A program made the translations under genes and the position numbers. DNA of 64,000 bases, from the NCBI GenBank assembly GCA_002050165.1, contig MWSW01000010.1:62001-126000 (forward strand), given 5' to 3'. Positions 7,977 to 17,137 of this stretch are shown here, in pieces. Under the pieces are notes generated by a model. It did not search any database. It was not told the DNA's origin and saw only the letters and a program-made list of their open reading frames with translations. Position 1 is the stretch's first letter. Every line of letters begins with the position of its first letter. The stretch comes from Candidatus Tepidiaquacellales bacterium OLB4/UTCHB1. Its GTDB lineage: Bacteria > Bacteroidota > Ignavibacteria > Tepidaquicellales > Tepidaquicellaceae.

Positions 7977-8827
7977 TAAAGTTCAGTTCCCGTAATGAAA
8001 TTTATCATTAACTGAATTACTTCGTCAAATGTATTATTTGAACCGTTGAACGGATGTACAACTCCGAAGGTATGACCTGTATTTTTAAAAATTTCAAGAC
8101 GAGTTGAATTGCGATTGTTTAGGGATTTTAAATTCTCTGCGTCCGAAACATCTACTGCAAGATCTTCTGAACCGTGAATTATTAACCACGGAATATTTAT
8201 ATTTTCCGCTGCCTTTTCAATATCAAGTCTGTCGCGGTTATTTTCAATGTCTTCGAGCAATGATACATTAATTCTCATTAATTGATTTGTCCGGGTATTC
8301 AATACCTCAAAGTATCCTTTTTCTTTCCAGAGTGATTTATGATTTTCACTGTATCTGTCAAAGTTACTTACTGATGCAAGTGTTATGAGTTTCTTTATTC
8401 GTTTGTCTGTTGCAGCTTGTAGTATTACGGTGCCTCCTCCCCGCGAATGTCCGATAAGCGTTATATTACCCGTATCCGCTTCTATTTCATCGCTGATTTG
8501 TATCAGTGAACCAATAAAAGAGTTTAAGTCGCTGAGCTCAATTGAAAAAGTGTTCTTTGCGAACATATCGAGGCGTGTGAAGTCTGACATTGTATCATTT
8601 GTGTCTCCTGTCCCGTTATGGGAGAAATTAAATGCTGCTGAAACAAGCTCGGCTCTGGCAAGTGTTTCAAGCATATATGGGAATCCACCCCAATCTTTGA
8701 AGCCTTTAAAACCATGAGCAAAAATCACAAGTGGTTTTTTTTTGTTATTTTTGATGAACCTGATATTGGAGAAAAGTTTTTCTCCCGTTATATTTACAAA
8801 TTCGTATTCTTTGTTAAACAGTTCCAT
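7976..8827 (-). CDS. Cytoplasmic alpha/beta hydrolase (dienelactone-hydrolase/YqiA-like)
   Basis: The 283-residue product lacks a signal peptide and has the full alpha/beta-hydrolase signature: HGFKG after the first core strand (39-43), nucleophile elbow GHSRG with Ser128, and acid/base partners Asp222 (HGSED) and His252 (TGHTFG). It is probably an esterase or acyl hydrolase of unknown substrate. It is the first gene of a two-gene unit with the downstream SLC13-type permease, sharing one base (TAATG), so its product may process something the permease moves. That link is inference from operon structure only. Confidence 0.85.
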   Translation of the reverse strand: MELFNKEYEFVNITGEKLFSNIRFIKNNKKKPLVIFAHGFKGFKDWGGFPYMLETLARAELVSAAFNFSHNGTGDTNDTMSDFTRLDMFAKNTFSIELSDLNSFIGSLIQISDEIEADTGNITLIGHSRGGGTVILQAATDKRIKKLITLASVSNFDRYSENHKSLWKEKGYFEVLNTRTNQLMRINVSLLEDIENNRDRLDIEKAAENINIPWLIIHGSEDLAVDVSDAENLKSLNNRNSTRLEIFKNTGHTFGVVHPFNGSNNTFDEVIQLMINFITGTEL

Positions 8828-8851
8828 TTAAATTTTATATAAATATAACGA

Positions 8852-10303
8852 TTGTTGTTATTAGAATATATATTGCTGATAATCGCTGTGCTGATAATTC
8901 TCAGTATAGTGATTTCAAGATATACTTATAACTTAGGTACACCAACTTTGTTAATATTTCTCGCCGTTGGTATGATAGCCGGATCAGAAGGTTTGGGGAA
9001 TATTTACTTTGATGATTACAGGTTGTCGCAAAACGTTGGTGTTATTGCTCTTGTTATAATTCTCTTTTCAGGTGGATTAAATACGAAATGGCAATCGGTA
9101 AAAAATCAGATTACCAATGCGATAGTTTTATCAACTGCAGGAGTGTTTCTTACTGCAATTTTTGCAGCGGCTTTTATGTATTTTGTTTTGGAGTTCGATC
9201 TGTTGACTTGTCTTTTGATCGGATCGATAATTTCATCTACCGACGCAGCGGCAGTTTTCTCAATTCTTGAAAGTCAACGAATCAAAATTAAAGGTGGTTT
9301 AAGTCCGTTGCTTCAGGTAGAATCAGGAAGTAATGATCCAATGGCAATTTTTCTGACCATTGGAACGATTCAGATAATAACCTCGCCGGATTCCGGTATT
9401 GGGTCAATCCTGTTACTTTTCGTAAAGCAAATGTCAATAGGCTTTGGTTTGGGTTTTGCTTCGGGCTTGATTTTGGTTCAGTTTATAAACCGACATAAAT
9501 TTATTTACGATGGGTTTTATCCGGTCTTTTTATTGGCGAGTACATTTCTTGTGTTCAGCCTGGCTTCCACATTAGGTGGTAGTGGTTACCTGGCGGTTTA
9601 CATTTCGGGATTAATACTTGGAAAGTATGAATTCATTCACAAACGTTCATCACTGAGGTTTTTTGACGGCCTTGCATGGTTATCTCAGATTTGTATGTTT
9701 GTAGTTTTAGGATTGCTCGCATTTCCGTCTCAATTAATACCGGTGATTGGAACAGGTTTGATCGTATCGGCATTCCTTATTTTAATTGCACGTCCTGCAA
9801 GTGTTTTTCTTACTATGGTATTTTCCAAATTTAACTTTAAGGAGAAAGTCTTTATCTCCTGGGTCGGGCTAAGAGGATCAATCCCGATTATTCTAGGAAC
9901 GTTTCCTTTGGTAGCGGGAATCGAGAACGCGAATATGATTTTCAACATGGTCTTTTTTATTGTTATCACTTCTGTTGTGATACAGGGTTGGTCAATCCCG
10001 AAAGTCGCAACATATCTCGGATTAGCGGAGAAAGAAGTGCAACAGATAAAATCTCCGATTGAATTCGAGCCATTAAGAAAAACTGACCGTGTCCTTGAGG
10101 AGTTTATAATTCCATTCAATAGTTCAATAGACGGTAAGAAGCTCGTTGATCTCCGGCTACCTGAAAATGCGCTGATAGTATTGGTTTGCCGTGATGAAGA
10201 ATTTTTATTGCCCAAAGGTGAAACAATTTTACACTCCGGTGATGTCCTTCAAGTATTAACCGATAAAAGTTTAATAAAAGAAATTTACGAGAAGTTAATT
10301 TAA
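8852..10303 (+). CDS. K+/H+ (CPA1, NhaP2/CvrA-type) antiporter with TrkA-C domain
   Basis: The 483-residue product has about 12-13 hydrophobic segments in the cation/proton antiporter pattern, including SSTDAAAVFSIL (the Asp-containing exchange motif) and VGLRGSIPIILGTFP, followed by a cytoplasmic TrkA-C domain from about 405 to the end. Family members expel K+ or Na+ in exchange for protons. The start is TTG at 8852: an in-frame TAA stop lies just upstream (8846-8848), so no earlier start is possible, and no ATG precedes the first membrane segment. It is divergent from the hydrolase at 8827 with only 24 bp between start codons. Confidence 0.9.
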   Translation: MLLLEYILLIIAVLIILSIVISRYTYNLGTPTLLIFLAVGMIAGSEGLGNIYFDDYRLSQNVGVIALVIILFSGGLNTKWQSVKNQITNAIVLSTAGVFLTAIFAAAFMYFVLEFDLLTCLLIGSIISSTDAAAVFSILESQRIKIKGGLSPLLQVESGSNDPMAIFLTIGTIQIITSPDSGIGSILLLFVKQMSIGFGLGFASGLILVQFINRHKFIYDGFYPVFLLASTFLVFSLASTLGGSGYLAVYISGLILGKYEFIHKRSSLRFFDGLAWLSQICMFVVLGLLAFPSQLIPVIGTGLIVSAFLILIARPASVFLTMVFSKFNFKEKVFISWVGLRGSIPIILGTFPLVAGIENANMIFNMVFFIVITSVVIQGWSIPKVATYLGLAEKEVQQIKSPIEFEPLRKTDRVLEEFIIPFNSSIDGKKLVDLRLPENALIVLVCRDEEFLLPKGETILHSGDVLQVLTDKSLIKEIYEKLI

Positions 10304-10304
10304 T

Positions 10305-11495
10305 TTACTTCGCATATAACCCTCCGGTCAGTCCGATGTTACTTCTCGAGTTGTCCATATTTTTAATGTTGGGATCTCCCGAATATTTCATTTTTGAATT
10401 TAACTGAAGGCCGAAATCGTAATCGCTATTGAAAAGTGGGTCAACGGAAATATTCCCGCTCTCTCCCGTCAGGTTATCGGTATTTCGGTATTCACCGTGA
10501 TAATTCCCCCAAACGTTATTGTATTTGAACGTTATATCGGAACCGGGTGCGTTCATCCAATAGCCGACTTGAGGGCAAACCCACTCATCCCTCCACCCGT
10601 TTAATGTTATAATGTTATTTACTATTACCGCCTTAACATGAGCGCTGTCGCTTGTCCAGGGAGCAACTCCGCAGTTGCCGTTACGCGTTATTACATTGTT
10701 AATAAGTTGCATTTCCGAGTTACCGCTAATTACAATTCCCCAGCCGAGGTTATCAAAAACTGCGTTATTATAAACTTCAGCTTTGGAATTCCCGAACGTT
10801 CCGATTCCTTTCCAGAATCCTGATACTTTATTTCGGACAATAAGAGCATTTGCATTCCATGTAACACCGATACCCGCACCTCTGCCGGTTTGAATAATGT
10901 TGTCTTCAATTACTGCATTTGCCCCGCGATACAATGCGATTCCATCCCAAGTGTTGCGAACTATAATATTGTTCCTGATCAATGCGAAACTTCCTTCGCG
11001 GATGACTATACCGCATATTCCAACAACGGGATCGTTAGCAAATCTTACAGTATCATTCGATATTACACAATTCTCAATTAACACATGTGAATATTTCAAA
11101 ACAATGCCGCCGTTGGTTGCGTCTCCTGAAGTATCCCTCACACCTCCCGTAATAGTTACATTGCTGATAGTTGAATTTTTACTGTTCAGAAATAAAAGTC
11201 CGTATCCCGCATTTGTGATAATGACTACTTTTTCCGGTGATGTTCCGATAATGTGTAAAGACTTGTTCTCTACAAGGAAACCCTTTGTACCGTAAACTAT
11301 AGTCTCATGTTTCCTGCAGTTGCCACATTCATTTTCAATGTAATCTGAAGGGATTACCGAATAAACTCCATCATCTAAAAAAATAGTATCACCATCTTTT
11401 GCATTATTAATTAGAATCTGTAGATCGGTAGTTTGCGCATTTGAATTAATAGTAGAGAGAAATATTGTTAGTAATGATATAAACGTCAATTTCAT
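10305..11495 (-). CDS. Secreted right-handed beta-helix (NosD/pectate-lyase-like) repeat protein
   Basis: The 396-residue product begins with a signal peptide ending near SNAQ. The rest consists of repeated coils with patterns such as 'NSTISNVTITGG', 'IRNNIIVRN' and 'VIEDNIIQTGRG', in which Asn ladders and short beta strands recur every 22-24 residues, typical of parallel beta-helix (PbH1) proteins. Such folds occur in polysaccharide lyases and in NosD-like periplasmic proteins. No catalytic residues can be assigned, so the role is open. A cysteine pair (ECGNC) lies near residue 37-41. Its start is 31 bp from the divergent permease gene. Confidence 0.8.
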   Translation of the reverse strand: MKLTFISLLTIFLSTINSNAQTTDLQILINNAKDGDTIFLDDGVYSVIPSDYIENECGNCRKHETIVYGTKGFLVENKSLHIIGTSPEKVVIITNAGYGLLFLNSKNSTISNVTITGGVRDTSGDATNGGIVLKYSHVLIENCVISNDTVRFANDPVVGICGIVIREGSFALIRNNIIVRNTWDGIALYRGANAVIEDNIIQTGRGAGIGVTWNANALIVRNKVSGFWKGIGTFGNSKAEVYNNAVFDNLGWGIVISGNSEMQLINNVITRNGNCGVAPWTSDSAHVKAVIVNNIITLNGWRDEWVCPQVGYWMNAPGSDITFKYNNVWGNYHGEYRNTDNLTGESGNISVDPLFNSDYDFGLQLNSKMKYSGDPNIKNMDNSRSNIGLTGGLYAK

Positions 11496-11503
11496 TATAT
11501 TTG
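11496..11503 (+). promoter_or_regulatory. -7 box (TATATTTG) upstream of the second SLC13-type permease
   Basis: TATATTTG ends 23 bp upstream of the ATG at 11527 and matches TAnnTTTG. It lies in the 31-bp divergent gap next to the beta-helix gene start, so the two transcription units probably overlap at their 5' ends. Confidence 0.45.
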
Positions 11504-11526
11504 AGAAAGTTTGTGAAATTTAAATT

Positions 11527-13305
11527 ATGACGTTTGAAATTGCTATCGTAATAACAGTGGTTATCGTAGCAGTAATTCTGTTTGCGACCGAAAAGATTTC
11601 TGTTGATATAGTTGCAATTCTTGTAATGTGTTTTCTTGTAATATCCGGAATTCTTGAACCGTTGGAAGGGCTGGCGGGGTTCAGCAATGAAGCTACGATT
11701 ACCGTTGCATCGCTTTTTGTAGTAAGTGCGGCAATGTTTAAAACCGGTATTGTAAACATTATCGGCAACAAGGTAACAGGTTTCTTCCGTGTAAATTTTA
11801 CAACAGGAATTTTAATGACAATACTTACGGTAGGAATTCTCTCAGCTTTTATAAACAATACACCGATTGTAGCGATTTTTATTCCGATTATGCTTGGTGT
11901 TTCTAAAAAGCTCAATATAAGCGCGAGTAAATTGTTAATTCCGATTTCATTCGCATCTCTGTTCGGTGGCGTTTGCACACTTATCGGTACCTCTACAAAT
12001 ATATTAATAAACTCAATTGCTATATCACATGGATTGACAGGATTCAGGATGTTTGAGTTCAGTTTTTTAGGTGTAATATTGTTTATCATCGGTTCAGTTT
12101 ATCTTTTAACGATTGGTATTAAAATGATTCCCAACAGGCGGCAGAAGCAAGACTTAAGCTCAACGTTCATGATAAGGGATTTTATAACTGAAATAAGGAT
12201 AAAAGAAGGTTCAAAGTCAGTTGATCATAAAATTTCCGAATCTTCACTAATTAAAGATTTAGAAGTCACAATTCTCGAAGTTAACCGAGGTAGCCAAAAG
12301 TTTATGATACCGAAAGCTGATTTTGTATTACGTGCTAACGATATTCTGAAAGTCAAAGGTAATATTGAAAAAATAAAAAGCCTTAAAGATCGCGAGGGAA
12401 TTGCATTACGTTCGCTTGAAAAGATAAGTGACGATGATTTTGCCGATAAAGATACTCTTTTGGTTGAAGCGGTTATTTCACAGGATTCCGATTTAATCGG
12501 GAAAACGCTGAAGAGTTCTGATTTTAGGAACAATTATGGCGGAATTGCAATTGCAATTGCACACGGTGGCAGAATCTATTACAATAACCTTGGAGATATT
12601 AGATTGCGGGCAGGAGATTCATTGTTAATTGAAATGGGGTTGAACGATATTGAGAACCTTTCAAATACAAACGACTTTGTAGTTCTCAAGGAAATTGAAA
12701 ATCAACCTTTCCGAAAAGAAAAAATCATCCCGGCTGTGGTAATTTCAATCGGATTAGTTTTATGTATTACAACCGGTATTATACCGATTGTTATGGCAGC
12801 TGTAACCGGAGCATTACTGCTTGTATTAACCGGAGTGATAACGTCTGATGAAGCATACAAATCGATTGATTGGAAAGTAATTTTTTTACTTGCAGGAGCT
12901 TTGTCAATGGGTGAGGCGCTTGAAAAGAGTGGAGCAGCGGTTTTCATTTCAGAAAACCTGATAAATTTGCTCGGCGGGGTTAGCCCGTTTGTTCTCATTT
13001 CCACGTTTTATCTTCTTACTGCTGTGTTAACCGAAGCAATGTCAAACAGCGCAACTGCAATATTGGTAGCGCCAATTGCCATTGTATCGGCCAATTCAAT
13101 CGGGGTTGATCCGCGACCACTTTTACTGGCGGTTATTTTCGGTGCTTCTTCAAGTTTCATGACCCCGATTGGTTATCAGACCAACTTGATGATTTATGGA
13201 GCCGGGCAGTATAAATTCATAGACTTTATAAAAGTCGGAGCGCCCCTTAAATTATTTTTTTGGATATTAGCCTCGTTATTAATCCCGGTAATATTTCCGT
13301 TCTGA
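11527..13305 (+). CDS. SLC13-type permease with central TrkA-C modules (paralogue)
   Basis: The 592-residue product has the same architecture as the permease at 6180: hydrophobic half, two soluble RCK_C modules at about 210-385, second hydrophobic half. The paired signature loops are GTSTN (first half) and TPIGYQTN (second half). The sequence is clearly diverged from its neighbour, so this is a paralogue rather than a recent duplication. Probable substrate class is an inorganic or organic anion with sodium; the specific ion is not readable. It is transcribed alone and ends four bases before the convergent porD-like gene. Confidence 0.88.
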   Translation: MTFEIAIVITVVIVAVILFATEKISVDIVAILVMCFLVISGILEPLEGLAGFSNEATITVASLFVVSAAMFKTGIVNIIGNKVTGFFRVNFTTGILMTILTVGILSAFINNTPIVAIFIPIMLGVSKKLNISASKLLIPISFASLFGGVCTLIGTSTNILINSIAISHGLTGFRMFEFSFLGVILFIIGSVYLLTIGIKMIPNRRQKQDLSSTFMIRDFITEIRIKEGSKSVDHKISESSLIKDLEVTILEVNRGSQKFMIPKADFVLRANDILKVKGNIEKIKSLKDREGIALRSLEKISDDDFADKDTLLVEAVISQDSDLIGKTLKSSDFRNNYGGIAIAIAHGGRIYYNNLGDIRLRAGDSLLIEMGLNDIENLSNTNDFVVLKEIENQPFRKEKIIPAVVISIGLVLCITTGIIPIVMAAVTGALLLVLTGVITSDEAYKSIDWKVIFLLAGALSMGEALEKSGAAVFISENLINLLGGVSPFVLISTFYLLTAVLTEAMSNSATAILVAPIAIVSANSIGVDPRPLLLAVIFGASSSFMTPIGYQTNLMIYGAGQYKFIDFIKVGAPLKLFFWILASLLIPVIFPF

Positions 13306-13309
13306 AAAG

Positions 13310-14218
13310 CTATCGGGAATCCCGGATTTGTTCGTAAATTCTTTGATGTGCAGGGTCGAGTTCGATTAGTTTATTGAAAATGGAATTATCACCGTAATCG
13401 AGAAACGTCGTCGCTATCTCTTCTGCTTTTGCATCGAAGAAAATATCGGGATTAAAAGATTTTACCTCGCGCTTTTTGACGTTACTAATCCTTGTCAATG
13501 CCCGAAGTATATTGTTGTATGCATTAGTTCTGTTGATCCCGAGTGAATCAAGTCCCATCCAGTGGTATTCAAAAAATCCCCGCCTGTAATCGTCAAATCT
13601 AGGATTGAGTAGCTCCTGCGCAAGTTGTAATCTTGAAGGCCTGGTACCACCTCCGGTTTCCGTCCATCCCCTGTTGTCCGACTTTGGTTTATTACAAATC
13701 TGAAGCGCCTTTTGAAAATATACATTTCCGCCCCTCGGGAAATATGAGTCTTCGTCGTAACCCATGATCATATATGCATAGTAATCAAGCAAGCTCAGGA
13801 ACGAATCGAATATTACATCATTTTTAATAAATTGAATATTCTGGTTATAGTTGAAAGAAACCCTGTCATCAAGAAATTTAAAAGTTGTGGTATAAACAAT
13901 CGGATCTCGCTTATCAGTTCTGTAAATCTCACGTTGAGCAATTACAAAAAGTTGTGCGTCATATCTGTCTAATCCCGAAGCGGATCTGAAATTGAAATTG
14001 AAAGTTGCTTTTACCGGGGGGATAGATTTCTCATGCCACTTGTTTCCGTTTAGATAGTCTTCAACATTCTGCTTGAAGTTCGTTAACCGTTGTTTGAATT
14101 CGGTAGTCAGGTTCTCATCGTTTACGATAACTTCGACCTGCAGATCCTGAGCCTTAATTGTTGAGACAAAAAACAGCCAAACGAGTATAATTAAAGTTGC
14201 CTTGATTTTATTTTGCAT
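13310..14218 (-). CDS. porD: DUF4835 / PorD-like type IX secretion protein
   Basis: The 302-residue product has a signal peptide (cleavage near IKAQ) and the traits of DUF4835: an early L-x-V-x-V-x-V-N strand, RSASGLDRYDAQLFVIAQRE-type core (residues 78-97), the LLDYYAYMIMGYDEDSYF segment, and a terminal ELDPAHQRIYEQIRD motif. In Porphyromonas the homologue PorD is associated with the type IX secretion system (T9SS). It sits divergently beside a PorV/PorQ-like barrel gene, which strengthens the T9SS reading. It overlaps nothing; its promoter must lie in the 84-bp divergent gap. Confidence 0.82.
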   Translation of the reverse strand: MQNKIKATLIILVWLFFVSTIKAQDLQVEVIVNDENLTTEFKQRLTNFKQNVEDYLNGNKWHEKSIPPVKATFNFNFRSASGLDRYDAQLFVIAQREIYRTDKRDPIVYTTTFKFLDDRVSFNYNQNIQFIKNDVIFDSFLSLLDYYAYMIMGYDEDSYFPRGGNVYFQKALQICNKPKSDNRGWTETGGGTRPSRLQLAQELLNPRFDDYRRGFFEYHWMGLDSLGINRTNAYNNILRALTRISNVKKREVKSFNPDIFFDAKAEEIATTFLDYGDNSIFNKLIELDPAHQRIYEQIRDSR

Positions 14219-14302
14219 TTAGAAACTTTATTGTTTAGTTTTGGTCTAATTTGAAATTCTTAAAATACACTTTCAATACATATAACATTAACTCACCGAA
14301 AA

Positions 14303-15166
14303 TTGTACAAGTTCATCTTTTTAATATTAGCAATTTTTACCACTCCGTTATTAGCTCAGTTTGAGAATACGGATATAGGTGCGAGGTCAGTTGGATTGAA
14401 CGGCGCATTCACTTCTGTAGGAAATGATGCATTCAGTATATTTTACAATCCATCCGGTCTTGGTCAGTTAAAATACAGGGAACTTGGAGTATTTTACAGC
14501 CCTGCGCCGTTCGGATTGTCAGAACTCGCAACCGGTGCGCTCGTTTATGCTGAACCCACTTCATTCGGTACATTTGGGCTCGGATTGAAAACATATGGAT
14601 TTGAGTTGTACCGGGAAAATAATATTATTGTATCCTATGGCAGAGATTTTAAAAACAGAATTTTTTATGGTGTAAATCTCAACGTTTATAATCTCAATAT
14701 TAAAAATTATAATTCAGCGACAACCTTCGGTGTTGATCTCGGTGCTATGGCATATTTGACAGAATTTCTCAGGTGGGGATTTTTTGGAAGAAATATTACC
14801 GGATCACGCATCGCAGATTCTGAAGAGAAAATTGCTCAGGTTTTCAGAACCGGCTTTAATATTATTCCGCGCGAAGATTTAAGTTTATCTCTCGAAGCAG
14901 AAAAGGATGTTAGATATCCTCTTTCAATCAGAGCCGGGCTGGAATATTCGCTTTATGATTATATTGATCTCAGAGCAGGTGTTGGTTCTCAACCTGCTTC
15001 TTTCACCGGTGGTATCGGTATAAAATATGATCTAATCCAACTTGATTACGCAATATATAATCATCAAGACCTTGGCATTACTCATCAGGGTACTATCTCC
15101 GTAAACTTCGGCGGTAATGATGCCAGAAAGTTTTCACGTGAACAACTCAAAAATGCATTTAAGTAA
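14303..15166 (+). CDS. PorV/PorQ-like (UPF0164) outer-membrane beta-barrel protein
   Basis: The 287-residue product starts with a signal peptide (to about LLAQ) and then has the family opening 'GARSVGLNGAFTSVGNDAFS' followed by IFYNPSGLG, typical of FadL-like PorV/PorQ proteins. Alternating amphipathic strands run through to the C terminus (GTISVNFGG). PorV and PorQ act in T9SS cargo release and attachment. The start is a TTG at 14303; no ATG lies between it and the signal peptide core. Alternative: a general UPF0164 barrel with no secretion role. Confidence 0.75.
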   Translation: MYKFIFLILAIFTTPLLAQFENTDIGARSVGLNGAFTSVGNDAFSIFYNPSGLGQLKYRELGVFYSPAPFGLSELATGALVYAEPTSFGTFGLGLKTYGFELYRENNIIVSYGRDFKNRIFYGVNLNVYNLNIKNYNSATTFGVDLGAMAYLTEFLRWGFFGRNITGSRIADSEEKIAQVFRTGFNIIPREDLSLSLEAEKDVRYPLSIRAGLEYSLYDYIDLRAGVGSQPASFTGGIGIKYDLIQLDYAIYNHQDLGITHQGTISVNFGGNDARKFSREQLKNAFK

Positions 15167-15208
15167 TTTCTTTTTTTTAAATTCAACCTATTTTAAGATT
15201 CACTTTAA

Positions 15209-16144
15209 ATGAGGTACTTAGTAATCGGTGAACCTTGTGTTGATGTTATTCACAAAATAAACGGTGAAATAATCCATAGCTATGGTGGAATTCTGTACTC
15301 CGTTATTGCGCTGTCTGTGATATCAAGTACAAACGATGTAGTCGTTCCGGTAATGAACCTTGGCGAAGATGAATACGAGAATATTACCCGGATTCTTTCC
15401 AAGTATCCGAATATTGACAGACAATTTATCAGTAAAGTAGTACATTCAACAAGAAAAGTTTATCTTGATTATAGTTTATACAACACTGACAAAAAAGCAC
15501 GTTTTGAAACTTCAACTGAACCGACTTACGCGATAGACTACAAACTCATCGAATCAGCGCTACCAGAAACTGATGCAGTTCTTGTTAATATGGTTTCAGG
15601 TGTTGATATTAACTTTGATACAATGGAAAAGTTACGGGAAAGTTTCAGCGGATTTATTTACATTGATATTCACAACCTTGTTATGAAAACCTGCCCGGAC
15701 GGAACCAGAGTGCATACAAATCTTGAAAACTGGAAGAAATGGTGTACGAGTGCAGACGTCATCCAAATGAATGAATTTGAAGTAAAAACACTCGACAGGG
15801 AAATTGATAATGAATATGAGATAGTTGACGAAGTCTTAATAAAATCCGGCAAAGATGTAAAAGCATTCGTAATAACCCGGGGGATCAACGGTGTATCATG
15901 TTACACAAAAAGGGATAAAACTTTTGGAGGGCAAAGTTTTGTTGACCTCGATAAAATAGATTTGAGCGCAATTGAGAATCCGCATTTCGTGGACTCAACA
16001 GGTTGCGGTGATATTTTCGCAGCATCATTTACTTACGACTACTCGAAAAATAACGATATAAAAAAGAGCCTTCATTTTGCAAACCGGACAGCTTCATTCG
16101 CAACATCGCTCGAAGGTATTGATGATTTATACAAACTGAGGTGA
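15209..16144 (+). CDS. PfkB-family (ribokinase-like) sugar or nucleoside kinase
   Basis: The 311-residue product contains the C-terminal PfkB signature DSTGCGDIFAASF, in which the catalytic Asp sits in the GCGD variant of GAGD. An ITRGINGVSCY strand-turn precedes it, and a substrate-proximal GGILYSVIALS segment lies near the N terminus, as in ribokinase-fold proteins. The family phosphorylates sugars, nucleosides or related alcohols using ATP; the substrate is not evident. It ends three bases before the RmlD-like gene, so the two are likely cotranscribed. Confidence 0.85.
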   Translation: MRYLVIGEPCVDVIHKINGEIIHSYGGILYSVIALSVISSTNDVVVPVMNLGEDEYENITRILSKYPNIDRQFISKVVHSTRKVYLDYSLYNTDKKARFETSTEPTYAIDYKLIESALPETDAVLVNMVSGVDINFDTMEKLRESFSGFIYIDIHNLVMKTCPDGTRVHTNLENWKKWCTSADVIQMNEFEVKTLDREIDNEYEIVDEVLIKSGKDVKAFVITRGINGVSCYTKRDKTFGGQSFVDLDKIDLSAIENPHFVDSTGCGDIFAASFTYDYSKNNDIKKSLHFANRTASFATSLEGIDDLYKLR

Positions 16145-16147
16145 ATA

Positions 16148-17044
16148 ATGAACACTGTTCTTTTAACCGGTGCAAATGGATTTCTCGGACAAAATATAGT
16201 TTCAATTTTTAACCGTGAATCTGATTATTCACTTATTCAGACTTCGGTTGAAAATTCCCCTGCTTTAAATTATGGTCAACAGTATTATCAACTTGATATT
16301 ACCAATAAAGAGCAGGTAAAAAACTTTATAGCAGAAGTTAAGCCGTCAGTTGTAATAAACGCCGCCGCAATGACCAACGTTGACCAGTGCGAAACAGATC
16401 GTGAAATTTGCTGGCGGCTGAATGTTGATGCAGTTAAAAACTTAATCATTGCCGCAAGACAGGTAAATGCAAAGATTGTTCATTATTCAACCGACTATGT
16501 TTTTGACGGAAAATCCGGTCCATATACGGAGATTGACACCCCGAATCCGATTAACTTTTACGGAAGATCAAAACTTGCAAGTGAGAACGCTCTAATAGCG
16601 AGCGGAATTGATTACATCATAATCAGGACAATGGTGTTATATGGACTTGGTCTGAATAACAAACAGAATTTTGCCATTTGGCTGATTTATAAACTTGAGA
16701 GCGGTCAGCCTGTAAACATTGTAACGGACCAAATTGGTAATGCGACAATTGTGGACGACCTTGCATTCGGAACATTGAAGTTAATTGAAAACGACAAAAA
16801 TGGTATTTACAATATGGCTGGTGAAGATATTCTAAGTCGTTTTGATTTTACGCTTAAGTTGTGCGAAGTTTTCGGATTTGATGAAAGCCTTGTCTTTCCA
16901 ATCAAAACAAATGAATTAAATCAACCTGCAGCAAGACCTTTGAATTCCGGATTAATAACGCTAAAAGCAAAATCTGAACTTGGATTAAATTTCATGGATT
17001 CGCTGGAGGGTCTCAGGTTTCTGAAAAGTCAAATGGGGTATTAA
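16148..17044 (+). CDS. RmlD-like extended short-chain dehydrogenase (dTDP-4-dehydrorhamnose reductase family)
   Basis: The 298-residue product has an N-terminal nucleotide-binding motif TGANGFLG (7-14), the STDYVFDG segment at 114-121 carrying the active-site Ser/Thr, and a catalytic YGRSK with Tyr138 and Lys142. The C-terminal half (PAARPLNSGL) is typical of RmlD, which reduces dTDP-4-keto-rhamnose. No rmlA/B/C genes are nearby, so another sugar nucleotide or a MAT2B-like role is possible. The start ATG lies three bases after the kinase stop. Confidence 0.8.
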   Translation: MNTVLLTGANGFLGQNIVSIFNRESDYSLIQTSVENSPALNYGQQYYQLDITNKEQVKNFIAEVKPSVVINAAAMTNVDQCETDREICWRLNVDAVKNLIIAARQVNAKIVHYSTDYVFDGKSGPYTEIDTPNPINFYGRSKLASENALIASGIDYIIIRTMVLYGLGLNNKQNFAIWLIYKLESGQPVNIVTDQIGNATIVDDLAFGTLKLIENDKNGIYNMAGEDILSRFDFTLKLCEVFGFDESLVFPIKTNELNQPAARPLNSGLITLKAKSELGLNFMDSLEGLRFLKSQMGY

Positions 17045-17137
17045 ATTTGTTTTTTTACGAATCAAAAAAGAGTAGAAATTATTAAAATACTTTTTGTGTA
17101 ATCACTATCAGGATTTATTGTAATTTAATTTCACAGT

